A stretch of DNA of 64,000 bases from Yoonia sp. SS1-5 (GCF_038443705.2 NZ_CP151767.2:1798001-1862000), one strand, 5' to 3'. Positions 27,704 through 36,428 are shown, counted from the first letter of the stretch. Made by a program: numbers and translations. Notes: a model not told the origin generated them from the letters alone.

Positions 27704-28140
27704 TGAATGGTGATCTCAACCCGCTGGGTTTCGCCCGTCGTGCCGGGGATTTTCATGTAATAGGCGCCCGGTTTGATGGCGATAAAGCCGATCTCCATCT
27801 CGCCCGCCTCGTCAAATTCGACGCTGTCCAGACCCAGAGGGCGGATTTCCAGCCCTTCGACCACGATCTCGTCAATCCAGATGGCGCGGAAAAATTCGGG
27901 GCCGACAAGTGCGAGTTCCTGACTACCGTCACCCTGAATTTCGAACTCGTAATAGGTGCCGGATTTCAGAACCCATGGCTCGGCAGAGATCGGTTCACCT
28001 GCGGACAGAATGATGGGTGGCAGGTTTTCCTTGTTGCTGCCGGACAACAGGCCAGCCGCCCCAAAGGATGGGGTGTCGTCGTCATCCGCCACGGCAGAAG
28101 ACGCAAGGGCCAAGGCGGCAAAAAGGGCCAAGTATTTCAT
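27700..28140 (-). CDS. Small periplasmic protein of the PQQ-ADH-associated ABC operon
   Basis: 146 residues with a signal peptide (about 1-18, ASSAVAD), a strongly acidic DDDDT start to the mature chain and a beta-rich body (PWVLKSGTYYEFEIQGDG, GAYYMKIPGTTGETQRVEITI) with no cysteine. The shape is cupredoxin-like, but no copper-ligand set is visible. Its place between the propeller protein and the ATPase matches small exported proteins in lut/ped-type clusters. The acidic residues could bind cations, which is a guess. Confidence 0.72.
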   Translation of the reverse strand: MKYLALFAALALASSAVADDDDTPSFGAAGLLSGSNKENLPPIILSAGEPISAEPWVLKSGTYYEFEIQGDGSQELALVGPEFFRAIWIDEIVVEGLEIRPLGLDSVEFDEAGEMEIGFIAIKPGAYYMKIPGTTGETQRVEITIQ

Positions 28141-28149
28141 ATCAAACCT

Positions 28150-29109
28150 TTATTCTGTTGGACGATAGGCAGCGCCCCATGGGAAGCGGCCAACCTTGAT
28201 GGATTTGATCGCCTCACGCGACGCGACATCAATAACGGTCACATCGCCGGACACACCATTGGTCGTGAACAGCTGTGACTTGTCCCCGTTGAAATCCATG
28301 TGCCAAACACGGCGACCGACGAGGATATAGTCCTCCACCTCGAATGTCTCTGCATTCACCACGGCGATGTGGTTGGACGGGCCAAGGGCGACAAAGGCGG
28401 TTTTTTCATCCGCGGTGAACTCAAAACCGACGGGCTGCACCCGGTCCGGGTGGACGCCCTGTACCTCAAAGTCGATCTTGCCGATCTCCGATTGGTCTTC
28501 GACGTTGAAGATCGTGATCGTGCCGCCGATTTCAGAACTGACCCACATTTGTGTGCCATCCTTGACGAATTCCGCGTGACGCGGGCGGCTATCAACCAGC
28601 GTGTTGGCAAACAGCTCTTGGGTTTCGGTATCAATCCAATGGGCCATATTGGTCGTCTCGGAGGTGGTGATCGCGATCTTTCCATCGGGGGACACGGCCA
28701 TGCCTTCGGGTTCCACCCCTACATCAATCTGCGCGATGACCTTGCGGGTTTCGGTGTCGACCACGGTGGTGATCGCATCATCCTCATTCGCGATATAAAG
28801 ATGCCGGTCATTGGGATGCAGAACGAATTGTTCGGGATCCTCGCCAGAGGGCAGATCATGCAGGATTTCACCCGTGTTCGGGTCCATCACCTGCACCGCG
28901 TCACTGTCAGAGGCACATATATACAGAACACTGTAATCCTTGGAAAAGGTGATGCCGCGCGGGCGTTCGCCGGTCGGATAGGTCTTGATAACTTCCAATG
29001 TCTCGGTCGAGATCACCGAAACAGTGTCATCCTTTTCATTGGTCACCCAGATTTCGCCGGCGGTAACGGGTGATGCCAGACTCGCGGCAAGCAGGGCGGT
29101 GCGGATCAT
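28150..29109 (-). CDS. YVTN beta-propeller protein, PQQ catabolism-associated (PedA2/LutD-like)
   Basis: 319 residues. A signal peptide (about 1-18, PVTAGE) is followed by seven YVTN-type repeats such as WVTNEKDDTVSVISTETLEVIKTYPTG and LYIANEDDAITTVVDTETRKV. It matches the PQQ-dependent catabolism-associated propeller family. The start overlaps the upstream binding-protein stop by 4 bases. Likely a periplasmic partner of the ABC system; ligand unproven. Confidence 0.88.
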   Translation of the reverse strand: MIRTALLAASLASPVTAGEIWVTNEKDDTVSVISTETLEVIKTYPTGERPRGITFSKDYSVLYICASDSDAVQVMDPNTGEILHDLPSGEDPEQFVLHPNDRHLYIANEDDAITTVVDTETRKVIAQIDVGVEPEGMAVSPDGKIAITTSETTNMAHWIDTETQELFANTLVDSRPRHAEFVKDGTQMWVSSEIGGTITIFNVEDQSEIGKIDFEVQGVHPDRVQPVGFEFTADEKTAFVALGPSNHIAVVNAETFEVEDYILVGRRVWHMDFNGDKSQLFTTNGVSGDVTVIDVASREAIKSIKVGRFPWGAAYRPTE

Positions 29110-30272
29110 TCAAAGGCCTCACAATTGCTTTCGGGTTGGTCCAGCCCAAGGGTGTCGAGTTCATTGACCTGATGCAAGAACCCTTCCAACGGGGCCTGCG
29201 CAACCAATGCGCGGGGATGCGCGATGGCGATTGGCTGGCGCAGCTGACCATTCCAACGCCGGTAGGTCAGCGGGCGCCCCTTGAACCCTGCCAACTCGAA
29301 CGCGTCCGACAGGATGTAGGCGCGCAATGTTGCCAGATCAGCGGTATCCGTGCGGGTCACGGCCTCGCCCAATGTGCGGATCGCGGCCCAGGCTGCATAG
29401 TCCTGGCTGGTCATATCGCGGGCATGTTCTTCTTCAAAACGGCTTTGCAATTGGGCGGCACCCCATTGTTCAATCACGGGCGACCAGGTGACCGCCGTCA
29501 GCCCCTCGGACCCTGCAACGGGCCGTGCTTCCCACGTATTATAGAGAACGTAGCGCCCAAAATCGTGCAGCTCGTCAGCGATGACCATCACGTCATAGTC
29601 GCCGAAATCCTGCGTAAACAGCGGCACCTCCTGTGATGCTGCACGCCGCATATCTGCGTCGAAAGCCCATGTTTTTTCGGCCCGCAGATCGAGACCGAAT
29701 TTGGTCAGGCTATCCCGCAGCGCCGCTGCATAGGCCAGATCCTGTGGATGGGTGCCCGCGATCATCACCAGATCGTCCCAGCGTCGGGTCAGAAACATCT
29801 GCGCCAATGCATCGGTGCGCATCGCGTCAGACGGCAGCGTATGCAGCAGATTGGCCCGGCATGCATCATCACGCAAGGTCGTGTCACCCGAGGCCGTATT
29901 GAACAACAGCGCATCTTGCGCTGCAGGCAGGTCGGCTATGGCAAGCAGAATATCTGCCGGGGCATCCAGGATCAGATAAGGCGAGGCTGACAACATCTCG
30001 GTTGCCGCCGCAATCGGATCATCCCCTTCTTCCAGCTGGGTGACTGCCAACGCATAACTGTGCCCCAGAAACCGCCCTGTCGTCAGATTGTCCGACAGGC
30101 CGGTCATCGCGCCAGCCACACCGATATCGGCGGGCTCTGGGTCAAGATTGGACAAGGTCGGGGGCTGTTCCTCGAACACGGACAGGTACCCGACAGACAA
30201 GGTCACCTCGGCACCCGCCAGACTTGCGCTGCAACACAAAGAGCCGACCAAAGACAGAAAAATCCCCCGCAT
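29106..30272 (-). CDS. ABC substrate-binding protein, PQQ-ADH system (PedA1/LutA-like)
   Basis: About 388 residues from the ATG at 30272 (MRGIFLSLVG, signal ending SLAGAE); a frame from 30347 adds 25 residues with no signal. Segments such as LSVGYLSVFEEQPP, GFKGRPLTYRRWNGQLRQPI and AHPRALVAQAPLEGFLHQ are typical of the family encoded with PQQ alcohol dehydrogenases. It opens the operon 30272-26199. Its promoter shares a gap of about 150 bp with divergent pedF, and that gap holds three TTGGTCG-like elements. Periplasmic ligand capture, plausibly a lanthanide complex, is inferred from ped/lut precedents. Confidence 0.88.
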   Translation of the reverse strand: MRGIFLSLVGSLCCSASLAGAEVTLSVGYLSVFEEQPPTLSNLDPEPADIGVAGAMTGLSDNLTTGRFLGHSYALAVTQLEEGDDPIAAATEMLSASPYLILDAPADILLAIADLPAAQDALLFNTASGDTTLRDDACRANLLHTLPSDAMRTDALAQMFLTRRWDDLVMIAGTHPQDLAYAAALRDSLTKFGLDLRAEKTWAFDADMRRAASQEVPLFTQDFGDYDVMVIADELHDFGRYVLYNTWEARPVAGSEGLTAVTWSPVIEQWGAAQLQSRFEEEHARDMTSQDYAAWAAIRTLGEAVTRTDTADLATLRAYILSDAFELAGFKGRPLTYRRWNGQLRQPIAIAHPRALVAQAPLEGFLHQVNELDTLGLDQPESNCEAFE

Positions 30273-30298
30273 GGTAGCCACGCTAACAAAGCGTTTAC

Positions 30299-30358
30299 AC
30301 TTGGTCGAATAAGACCTTGGTCGTGGTTTTGCGGGATACATAACCAAGGTCCTATACC
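30299..30358. promoter_or_regulatory. Cluster of TTGGTCG elements (site C) in divergent promoter
   Basis: Two direct copies (ACTTGGTCGAATAAGACC from 30299, CCTTGGTCGTGG from 30315) and an inverted partial copy (ACCAAGGT at 30343-30350, minus strand ACCTTGGT) lie between the divergent pedA1-type operon and pedF. The first has a GGTC-N6-GACC dyad. Spacing of the first two is 15-16 bp. Likely multi-site control of both operons. Confidence 0.55.
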
Positions 30359-30422
30359 ACCCCGACCGAGGACCTGCCTAAGATCGGCGCAACAGCCAAT
30401 TTGCCCGCCGGGAGACACCGCA

Positions 30423-31121
30423 ATGCAAGCATCGAAATTTCGACATTTTCTGGCCGCCAGCGCCGTCCTGACAACCGCCACATTGGTCAGCGCGCATGGC
30501 GACGTGAACCCACAACCGGTTGATACCGCCGGTCTGCCCGAAACGGGCGAGGAATGGTTGACAGAAAACCCCTACCGCGCCGAAACAGCTGGTGAGGATG
30601 TCTGGCTGAAAGCAGTGCAGGTAGGCGCATCGGGGTATAATCAGAACTGCGCGCGCTGCCACGGGCTGGAAGTTGTTTCAGGCGGGCTTGCCCCCGATCT
30701 GCGTTTTCTGGAGGCCGAGGAATATGGCGACGAATGGTTCATGGAACGGTTTCGCCATGGTTATACCCAGAACGGCACCACCAAGATGCCCGCCTTCGGC
30801 GATCTGCTGGGGCAGGATGCAGCTTGGGCCATCCGGACTTATGTCGAAACCCGCCCGGATGATCTGGTGATGGAAGAATTCACCGACGAACTGGCCAGCC
30901 TGCGCGACGCGATGGACAACTACGCCGTTGATGCAGCCGGCGCGGATGCCGACGCGCTCAAGGCTCGTTTGGCCGAAATTGCCGCTGAAATCCCCACAAT
31001 GTCCGGCGCACCAATCGCCGACAGTGTTGCATTCCGGGCCGTCAGCATCATTGATGGGACAGCCGAGGGCTACAAATCCGCGGCGCAAACGCTCACAATC
31101 GGACTATCTGCAGCACAATGA
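30423..31121 (+). CDS. pedF: Cytochrome c-550 PedF
   Basis: About 232 residues from the ATG at 30423 (GGGAGACACCGC upstream; signal ending VSAHG). The haem site is CARCH (Cys76, Cys79, His80), and the axial Met is probably in TTKMPAFGDLL. The mature N-terminus HGDVNPQPVDT and GEEWLTENPYR match the PedF family, the cytochrome that accepts electrons from quinoprotein ethanol dehydrogenases. The C-terminal about 90 residues are an Ala-rich helical extension. Divergent from the pedA1-type gene across the site C cluster. Confidence 0.9.
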   Translation: MQASKFRHFLAASAVLTTATLVSAHGDVNPQPVDTAGLPETGEEWLTENPYRAETAGEDVWLKAVQVGASGYNQNCARCHGLEVVSGGLAPDLRFLEAEEYGDEWFMERFRHGYTQNGTTKMPAFGDLLGQDAAWAIRTYVETRPDDLVMEEFTDELASLRDAMDNYAVDAAGADADALKARLAEIAAEIPTMSGAPIADSVAFRAVSIIDGTAEGYKSAAQTLTIGLSAAQ

Positions 31122-31131
31122 GGACAACACA

Positions 31132-32025
31132 TTGATCGGCCGCGCACTAACACTGATTGCGGCGCTTTGCGTGGCCGGACAGGCCCACGCGGATGATCCA
31201 TGTGCGGACTACACCCCACAACAGCGCCCGCAGAATGTGGGCCGCGATATTGTCGGGCAGGAAATGGATGTGATCCAGGATCAGGGTCACATGCTGTTCG
31301 CCGTCTACGAAAACTTCCCCCCCTATTCGTGGGAGGAAGGCGGCCAGCCCAAAGGTGTCGATATCGAAATCGCCCGGATCATTGCCGAGGACCTGGGCGT
31401 TGAGGCCCGGTTCAACTTTGTTGATGCCGCCGAAAACCTCGAAGCAGACCTGCGCAACAATATCTGGAAAGGGGCGCTGATCGGGGGCCGGATCGCCAAT
31501 GTGATGATGCGGGTCCCTTACGATTCCGCGTTCAAATGCCGGGTCGAGCAGGTTGTGTTCACCGGGCAATATGCAGGCGAATCCATCGCCATCGCCTATG
31601 ACAAGGCCAGCTATCCGGAGGAAAAGCCCGTACCGGCCTATTTCCGTTTTGACACGGTCGGGGTTGAAAACGATTCGATTGCTGATTTCTACCTGTCGTC
31701 ATTTGCAGGCGGGCAGTTGAATGCGGGCGTTCGCCGGTTTCCCACGATGCAAGGCGCCATGGCGGCGCTCGAAACGGGTGAGGTGATGGCGGCGATGGGG
31801 CCGCTTGGGCAGCTGGAATACGGGATATCTGATAAGGGCGCGGTCCATCAGCCGCCCCTCGCCGGGTTTGCTATCAGTTCCTGGACATTGGGTGTTGCGG
31901 TCAATTTCAGCTACCGCCCGCTGTCTTATGCGGTTGATGATGCGATTAACTTTGCGTTGCAGGATGGACGGATCGCGGAAATTTACGCAAGCTATGGGCT
32001 GAGCTTCCAAGAACCGGAACGGTGA
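31132..32025 (+). CDS. Quinoprotein dehydrogenase-associated ABC substrate-binding protein
   Basis: About 297 residues starting at TTG 31132 (AGGA upstream; signal IGRALTLIAALCVAGQAHAD). The family-3-like binding-protein core is visible in MLFAVYENFPPYSWEEGG, PKGVDIEIARIIAEDLGVEARF and LAGFAISSWTLGVAVNFSYRPL, matching the group encoded with PQQ dehydrogenases (XoxJ/MxaJ-like). Such proteins are thought to help dehydrogenase maturation or cytochrome coupling rather than transport, as no partner permease occurs. It follows pedF by 10 bp. Confidence 0.85.
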   Translation: MIGRALTLIAALCVAGQAHADDPCADYTPQQRPQNVGRDIVGQEMDVIQDQGHMLFAVYENFPPYSWEEGGQPKGVDIEIARIIAEDLGVEARFNFVDAAENLEADLRNNIWKGALIGGRIANVMMRVPYDSAFKCRVEQVVFTGQYAGESIAIAYDKASYPEEKPVPAYFRFDTVGVENDSIADFYLSSFAGGQLNAGVRRFPTMQGAMAALETGEVMAAMGPLGQLEYGISDKGAVHQPPLAGFAISSWTLGVAVNFSYRPLSYAVDDAINFALQDGRIAEIYASYGLSFQEPER

Positions 32026-32037
32026 AAGGCAACTAAG

Positions 32038-32057
32038 CCCTTGGTCGCATATCAGGG
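32038..32057 (+). promoter_or_regulatory. TTGGTCG element (site D)
   Basis: CCCTTGGTCGCATATCAGGG lies about 50-68 bp upstream of the coxG start. It shares spacing and sequence with site B (TTGGTCGtAT, then a C/G-rich end). This suggests that the Cox-type genes belong to the same regulon as the PQQ dehydrogenase. Confidence 0.5.
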
Positions 32058-32062
32058 AATCA

Positions 32063-32085
32063 GACAGGCACTTAGGCTGCCTGTC
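32063..32085 (+). repeat. Inverted repeat upstream of coxG
   Basis: Perfect 8-bp arms GACAGGCA and TGCCTGTC around a 7-base spacer, 20 bp before the coxG ATG. It may be a 5'-UTR hairpin, a second operator or a weak terminator of the upstream operon; no T-run follows. Confidence 0.45.
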
Positions 32086-32105
32086 AGGGAAGATTGGGAT
32101 AAACG

Positions 32106-32621
32106 ATGAAACTCACCGATAGCCGCACGATCAATGCCGATGTGGCCACCGTCTGGGCAGGTTTGCTGGATCCGGACGTTCTGAAAGCCTGCGTGCCGGG
32201 CTGCACAGAGATGAGCGGCTCTGCCGAGGACGGGTTTGAGGCGACGGTTGTCCAGAAAGTCGGGCCGGTAAAGGCCACCTTCAAGGGCGCTGTCGAAATC
32301 AGCGACCGCGTAGAAGGCGAAAGCCTGACAATCAGCGGCGAAGGCAAAGGGGGCCCGGCGGGCTTTGCCAAGGGCGGCGCAGATGTGCGGCTGGAGGTCC
32401 AAGGCGATCAGACGGTGCTGCATTACGAGGTCGAGGCCAAGGTCGGCGGCAAGCTTGCACAATTGGGATCGCGCATCATTGACGGCTTTGCCAAGAAGAT
32501 GGCTGATCAGTTCTTTGCCAATTTTCAGGACGCTGTTGAGCCGCCCGACCCCGAGGCTGACGCGGAAACCGACGAAACGACTGCAAAAAAGGGATGGTTT
32601 GCAAAGCTGCGTGGCGCGTGA
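32106..32621 (+). CDS. coxG: CoxG-like SRPBCC-family protein
   Basis: 171 residues. The START/SRPBCC helix-grip fold of the CoxG family is seen in [33 protein letters not shown], followed by the beta-rich [17 protein letters not shown] and the long C-terminal helix [20 protein letters not shown]. The last about 25 residues are an acidic linker ending KKGWFAKL. CoxG is reported to help membrane attachment of the Mo-hydroxylase or extract menaquinone in CO dehydrogenases. It opens coxG-S-L-M, 35 bp before coxS. Confidence 0.88.
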   Translation: MKLTDSRTINADVATVWAGLLDPDVLKACVPGCTEMSGSAEDGFEATVVQKVGPVKATFKGAVEISDRVEGESLTISGEGKGGPAGFAKGGADVRLEVQGDQTVLHYEVEAKVGGKLAQLGSRIIDGFAKKMADQFFANFQDAVEPPDPEADAETDETTAKKGWFAKLRGA

Positions 32622-32656
32622 ACCAAACGACAGATTTATCCAAAGGGAGGATATCA

Positions 32657-33142
32657 ATGACCAAAGTCACAATGACAGTGAATGGCAAAGAGATGTCAGG
32701 CGACGTCGAAGGGCGGACGCTCTTGTCGACATTCCTGCGCGAGGATCTGCGCCTGACCGGCACGCATATCGGCTGTGATACCTCGCAATGCGGGGCCTGC
32801 GTGGTTCATGTGGATGGCAAGGCTGTCAAATCCTGCACCATGTTTGCCGCCGAAGCTGACGGCGCAGAGGTGGCAACGATCGAAGGCCAGGCCAATGCAG
32901 ACGGCTCGCTGAATGTCATCCAGCAGGCATTTCAGGACCATCACGGACTGCAATGCGGGTTTTGTACCCCAGGCATGGTGATGTCCGCGGCTGCGTTGCT
33001 CAAGGAAAACCCCAAACCCAGCGAGGCCGAGATCCGCGCCTATCTGGAAGGCAATATCTGCCGCTGTACCGGGTACCACAATATCGTCAAGGCAATCATG
33101 GCCGCCTCTGGTCAGGATGTCGCCGCGATCGCAGCCGAGTAA
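32657..33142 (+). CDS. coxS: Molybdenum hydroxylase (2Fe-2S) small subunit
   Basis: About 161 residues from ATG 32657 (AGGGAGG upstream). Plant-type [2Fe-2S] ligands are in [21 protein letters not shown], shown here as C-x4-C-x2-C and a distant Cys; the second cluster is in LQCGFCTPG and NICRCTGY. The layout is standard for xanthine-oxidase-family small subunits. It transfers electrons from the Mo centre of CoxL to the FAD of CoxM. Gene order S-L-M is the form II arrangement. Confidence 0.93.
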   Translation: MTKVTMTVNGKEMSGDVEGRTLLSTFLREDLRLTGTHIGCDTSQCGACVVHVDGKAVKSCTMFAAEADGAEVATIEGQANADGSLNVIQQAFQDHHGLQCGFCTPGMVMSAAALLKENPKPSEAEIRAYLEGNICRCTGYHNIVKAIMAASGQDVAAIAAE

Positions 33143-33207
33143 TTATTTCGAATAAGATCAGGGGTTCAGGTTTGCTACCCGACCTGCCCCGGTAAGGGAG
33201 GAATGAA

Positions 33208-35577
33208 ATGCCTAAAGATGCCGGAATTGGTGCCGCTACGACGCGCCGCGAAGATGTCCGCTTTCTGACCGGTCGTGGTCAGTATACCGACGATATCCAG
33301 ACACAGGGCGAATGTGCAGCGGTCTTTGCCCGCTCGACAGTCGCGAACGGAAAAATCAAATCAATCGACACCTCAGCCGCCGAAAAGATGCCCGGCGTTC
33401 TGGCCATTTTCACCGGCGATGACTTTGCCGAAGTGGGCGGCAACCCCGCTGGCTGGCTGATCAACAGTCGTGATGGCACCCCGATGCACGAGCCCAAGCG
33501 CCCGGTTCTGGCCCATGGCAAAGTGCGCCATGTGGGCGACGCCTATGCGGCTGTCATCGCCGAAACGGTTGCCCAGGCCCGCGACGCGGTCGAGGCGATT
33601 GAGGCTGACATCGAAGAGCTTCCGGCATTGGTTGATATGAAAGCTGCCCTTGCGGCAGATCACTATGTGCATGACGAAATCGGCACCAACCAATGCTTTG
33701 ACTGGGGCTGGATCGAAGACAACCGCGCCGCCACGGATGAGGCGATCAAGGGCGCGCATCACGTCACGACCCTGGAATTGGTCAATAACCGTCTGGTCCC
33801 CAACGCGATGGAACCGCGCTGTTCCATCGGGCACTACAACCCTGGCACCGACGAATACACCTTGCACACAACCAGTCAGAACCCGCACCTGACCCGGTTG
33901 CTGATTTCGGCCTTTGTGATGGGCATTCCCGAAAACAAGCTGACCGTGATCGCCCCTGATGTGGGTGGCGGCTTTGGGTCCAAGATCTATCACTATGGCG
34001 AAGAGGCATTGGTGCTGGCTGCCGCCAAAAAGCTGGGCCGTACGGTCAAGTGGACAGCAGACCGGACCGAAGCGTTCTTGACTGACGCCCATGGTCGCGA
34101 CCACGTCACCAAAATCGAACTGGCCCTCGACGCAGAAGGCAACTTCCTCGCTTTCCGGACCGAAACCATGGCCAATGTGGGGGCGTATCTGTCGAACTTC
34201 TCGACCGCAACGCCGACATTCCTGCATGGCACCCTCATGGCCGGGAACTACACCGTCCCATTGGTTTATGTGAACGTGAAAGCCGTCTTCACAAACACCG
34301 CACCGGTGGACGCCTATCGCGGCGCTGGCCGGCCCGAGGCCACGTTCTCGCTTGAGCGCGTGATCGACAAGGCCGCGCGCGAACTTGGCATGGACCCGAT
34401 TGAACTGCGCCGGAAGAACTTTGTGAAGCCGGATCAGTATCCCTTCGCATCCGCTGCAGGTCTAGAATATGACAGCGGCAACTATGATGCGCTGATGGAC
34501 CAGATGGAAAAGGTCGCCGACAAGGCCGGGTTTGAGGCCCGCCGCAAGGAATCCGAAGCCAAGGGCCTGCTGCGCGGTTTTGGCGTAAACGCCTATATCG
34601 AGGCTTGCGGCATCGCGCCATCCAACCTTGTGGGTGTGCTGGGGTCACGTGTTGGCCTCTATGACGCCGCCACGGTCCGGGTGAATGCGACTGGCAACCT
34701 TTCGGTCATGGTCGGTGCGCATAGCCACGGACAGGGGCATGAAACCGTGTTCCCGCAGGTTGTCGCCGAAATGCTGGGGATTGATGCATCAAGCATCGAC
34801 ATCGTGCATGGCGATACGTCCAAGATCCCGTTCGGCATGGGAACCTACGGATCCCGGTCGCTGGCCGTCTGTGGCTCTGCGGTTGTCCGGGCCACCGAGA
34901 AAATCATCAACAAGGCCAAGAAGATCGCAGCGCATATGCTGGAAGCCTCCGATGGTGACATTCAGCTGGAAGACGGCGTCTTTAGCGTGGCTGGCACGGA
35001 TAAGTCGGTCAGCTTTGGTGAGGTCGCGTTGAAAGCCTACATTCCGCATGAATTCCCGCTCGAAGATATCGAGCCGGGGCTGGAGGAAACGGCCTTTTAC
35101 GATCCGGCCAACTTTACCTATCCATCAGGCGCCTATTGCGCCGAGGTTGAAGTTGATCCCGACACCGGCAAGGTCCGGGTGGACCGGATGACCGCCGTTG
35201 ATGACTTTGGCAATGTGATCAACCCAATGGTTGTGACCGGTCAGGTGCATGGCGGTCTGGGTCAGGGGATCGGCCAGGCGCTGGTCGAGAACACGACCTA
35301 TGACGAGAATGGTCAGCTTTTGTCGGCAAGCTACATGGATTATGTCATGCCACGGGCCGATGATCTGCCCTTCTACGCGGTTGATCACAGCCAGGGGAAT
35401 GCCTGCACGCATAACCCGCTTGGCGTGAAAGGCTGCGGTGAGGCCGGGGCCATCGGTTCCCCCCCGACGATCGTCAACGCGGTGATCGACGCGTTGCAAT
35501 CCGGGGGCAAGAACGTCACCCATATCGACATGCCAATGACCCCGCATCGCGTGTGGTCGGCAATGAACAACGCATAA
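33208..35577 (+). CDS. coxL: Form II CoxL-like molybdopterin hydroxylase large subunit (probable aldehyde oxidase)
   Basis: 789 residues. The active-site loop reads AYRGAGRPE, the form II signature; true CO dehydrogenases (form I) have AYxCSFR. The Mo-cofactor segments GGGFGSK (in IAPDVGGGFGSKIYHYG), GQGHET and the catalytic Glu of GVKGCGEAGAIGSPP are present. Form II enzymes are not dependable CO oxidisers, and several act as aldehyde or heteroaromatic dehydrogenases. Placed after a PQQ alcohol dehydrogenase and sharing its promoter element, oxidation of the resulting aldehyde to the acid is the best inference. GGGAGGA precedes the ATG. Confidence 0.88.
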   Translation: MPKDAGIGAATTRREDVRFLTGRGQYTDDIQTQGECAAVFARSTVANGKIKSIDTSAAEKMPGVLAIFTGDDFAEVGGNPAGWLINSRDGTPMHEPKRPVLAHGKVRHVGDAYAAVIAETVAQARDAVEAIEADIEELPALVDMKAALAADHYVHDEIGTNQCFDWGWIEDNRAATDEAIKGAHHVTTLELVNNRLVPNAMEPRCSIGHYNPGTDEYTLHTTSQNPHLTRLLISAFVMGIPENKLTVIAPDVGGGFGSKIYHYGEEALVLAAAKKLGRTVKWTADRTEAFLTDAHGRDHVTKIELALDAEGNFLAFRTETMANVGAYLSNFSTATPTFLHGTLMAGNYTVPLVYVNVKAVFTNTAPVDAYRGAGRPEATFSLERVIDKAARELGMDPIELRRKNFVKPDQYPFASAAGLEYDSGNYDALMDQMEKVADKAGFEARRKESEAKGLLRGFGVNAYIEACGIAPSNLVGVLGSRVGLYDAATVRVNATGNLSVMVGAHSHGQGHETVFPQVVAEMLGIDASSIDIVHGDTSKIPFGMGTYGSRSLAVCGSAVVRATEKIINKAKKIAAHMLEASDGDIQLEDGVFSVAGTDKSVSFGEVALKAYIPHEFPLEDIEPGLEETAFYDPANFTYPSGAYCAEVEVDPDTGKVRVDRMTAVDDFGNVINPMVVTGQVHGGLGQGIGQALVENTTYDENGQLLSASYMDYVMPRADDLPFYAVDHSQGNACTHNPLGVKGCGEAGAIGSPPTIVNAVIDALQSGGKNVTHIDMPMTPHRVWSAMNNA

Positions 35578-35589
35578 AGGAGAGCGGTT

Positions 35590-36378
35590 ATGTATGCATT
35601 TGATATCCAACGGCCTTCATCCGTGGCCGACGCTGTGACCGCATTGGCAGCCGAGGACGCACAGGCGCTGGGGGGCGGGCAGACCCTGATCCCCACTCTG
35701 AAACAACGCCTGGCCATGCCAACGGCGCTTGTATCCCTGACGGGGGTGACCGAAATGCAGGGGGTCGCAGCCGAGCGCGGCAGCCTGCGTGTGGGCGGGG
35801 CGACTACGCACGCCACCGTTGCCGAACAGGCAAAGGGTGCATTTCCCGGTCTTGCGGGGCTTGCGGCCCATATCGGTGATCCTGCGGTGCGCAATCGTGG
35901 CACGATTGGCGGCTCATTGGCCAACAATGATCCGGCCGCGTGCTATCCGGCCGGCGCACTTGGCACCGGTGCCACAATCACAACCAACAAGCGCGATATC
36001 GCCGCGGATGACTATTTTCAGGGGATGTTCACGACCGCCCTGGAAGAGGGGGAAATCATCACTGCAGTGTCCTTCCCGATCCCAGAATCGTCAAACTATC
36101 AAAAGTTTGTGCAGCCAGCGTCACGCTTTGCACTGGTGGGGGTCTTTGTGGCGAAATACAGCGACGGTGTCCGGGTTGCTGTGACCGGGGCCTCGAACGA
36201 AGGGGTGCACCGGTGGTCCGAAGCCGAAGCCGCGCTGTCAGCCGACTTTTCTGCGGATGCAATCGCGGGCCTGAGTGTCAGTGCGGACAACCTGATCAGC
36301 GATCTGCATGGGTCGCCCGAATATCGCGCCCACCTGGTCAAGGTCATGACCGGACGCGCGGTTGCCGCTGCAAGCTAG
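35590..36378 (+). CDS. coxM: Molybdenum hydroxylase FAD-binding medium subunit
   Basis: 262 residues. FAD-binding motifs AEDAQALGGGQTLIP (near residue 25) and the NRGTIGGSLANNDPA block (near 100) are typical of CoxM/CutM, followed by the CO-dehydrogenase flavoprotein C-terminal domain. It receives electrons from CoxS and passes them to the respiratory chain. AAGGAGAGC lies before the ATG, 12 bp after coxL. A terminator follows. Confidence 0.92.
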   Translation: MYAFDIQRPSSVADAVTALAAEDAQALGGGQTLIPTLKQRLAMPTALVSLTGVTEMQGVAAERGSLRVGGATTHATVAEQAKGAFPGLAGLAAHIGDPAVRNRGTIGGSLANNDPAACYPAGALGTGATITTNKRDIAADDYFQGMFTTALEEGEIITAVSFPIPESSNYQKFVQPASRFALVGVFVAKYSDGVRVAVTGASNEGVHRWSEAEAALSADFSADAIAGLSVSADNLISDLHGSPEYRAHLVKVMTGRAVAAAS

Positions 36379-36401
36379 GCAGTAGCGATCTCGCAAAAAT
36401 C

Positions 36402-36428
36402 AAGCCCGCCTTTTTGGCGGGCTTTTTC
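36402..36428 (+). terminator. Rho-independent terminator of coxGSLM
   Basis: A perfect GCCCGCC/GGCGGGC stem around TTTTT, preceded by A-rich and followed by TTTTT, 24 bp after the coxM stop. The remaining bases to 36626 show no gene. Confidence 0.9.

Noticed and set aside
30060..30422. Upstream extension of the pedF frame
   Set aside because: It would cross the divergent promoter and the pedA1-type start; the signal peptide and ribosome site fit the ATG at 30423.
32657..36378. Aerobic CO dehydrogenase
   Set aside because: The large subunit has the form II loop AYRGAGR instead of AYxCSFR, and the gene order is S-L-M; CO oxidation should not be assumed.
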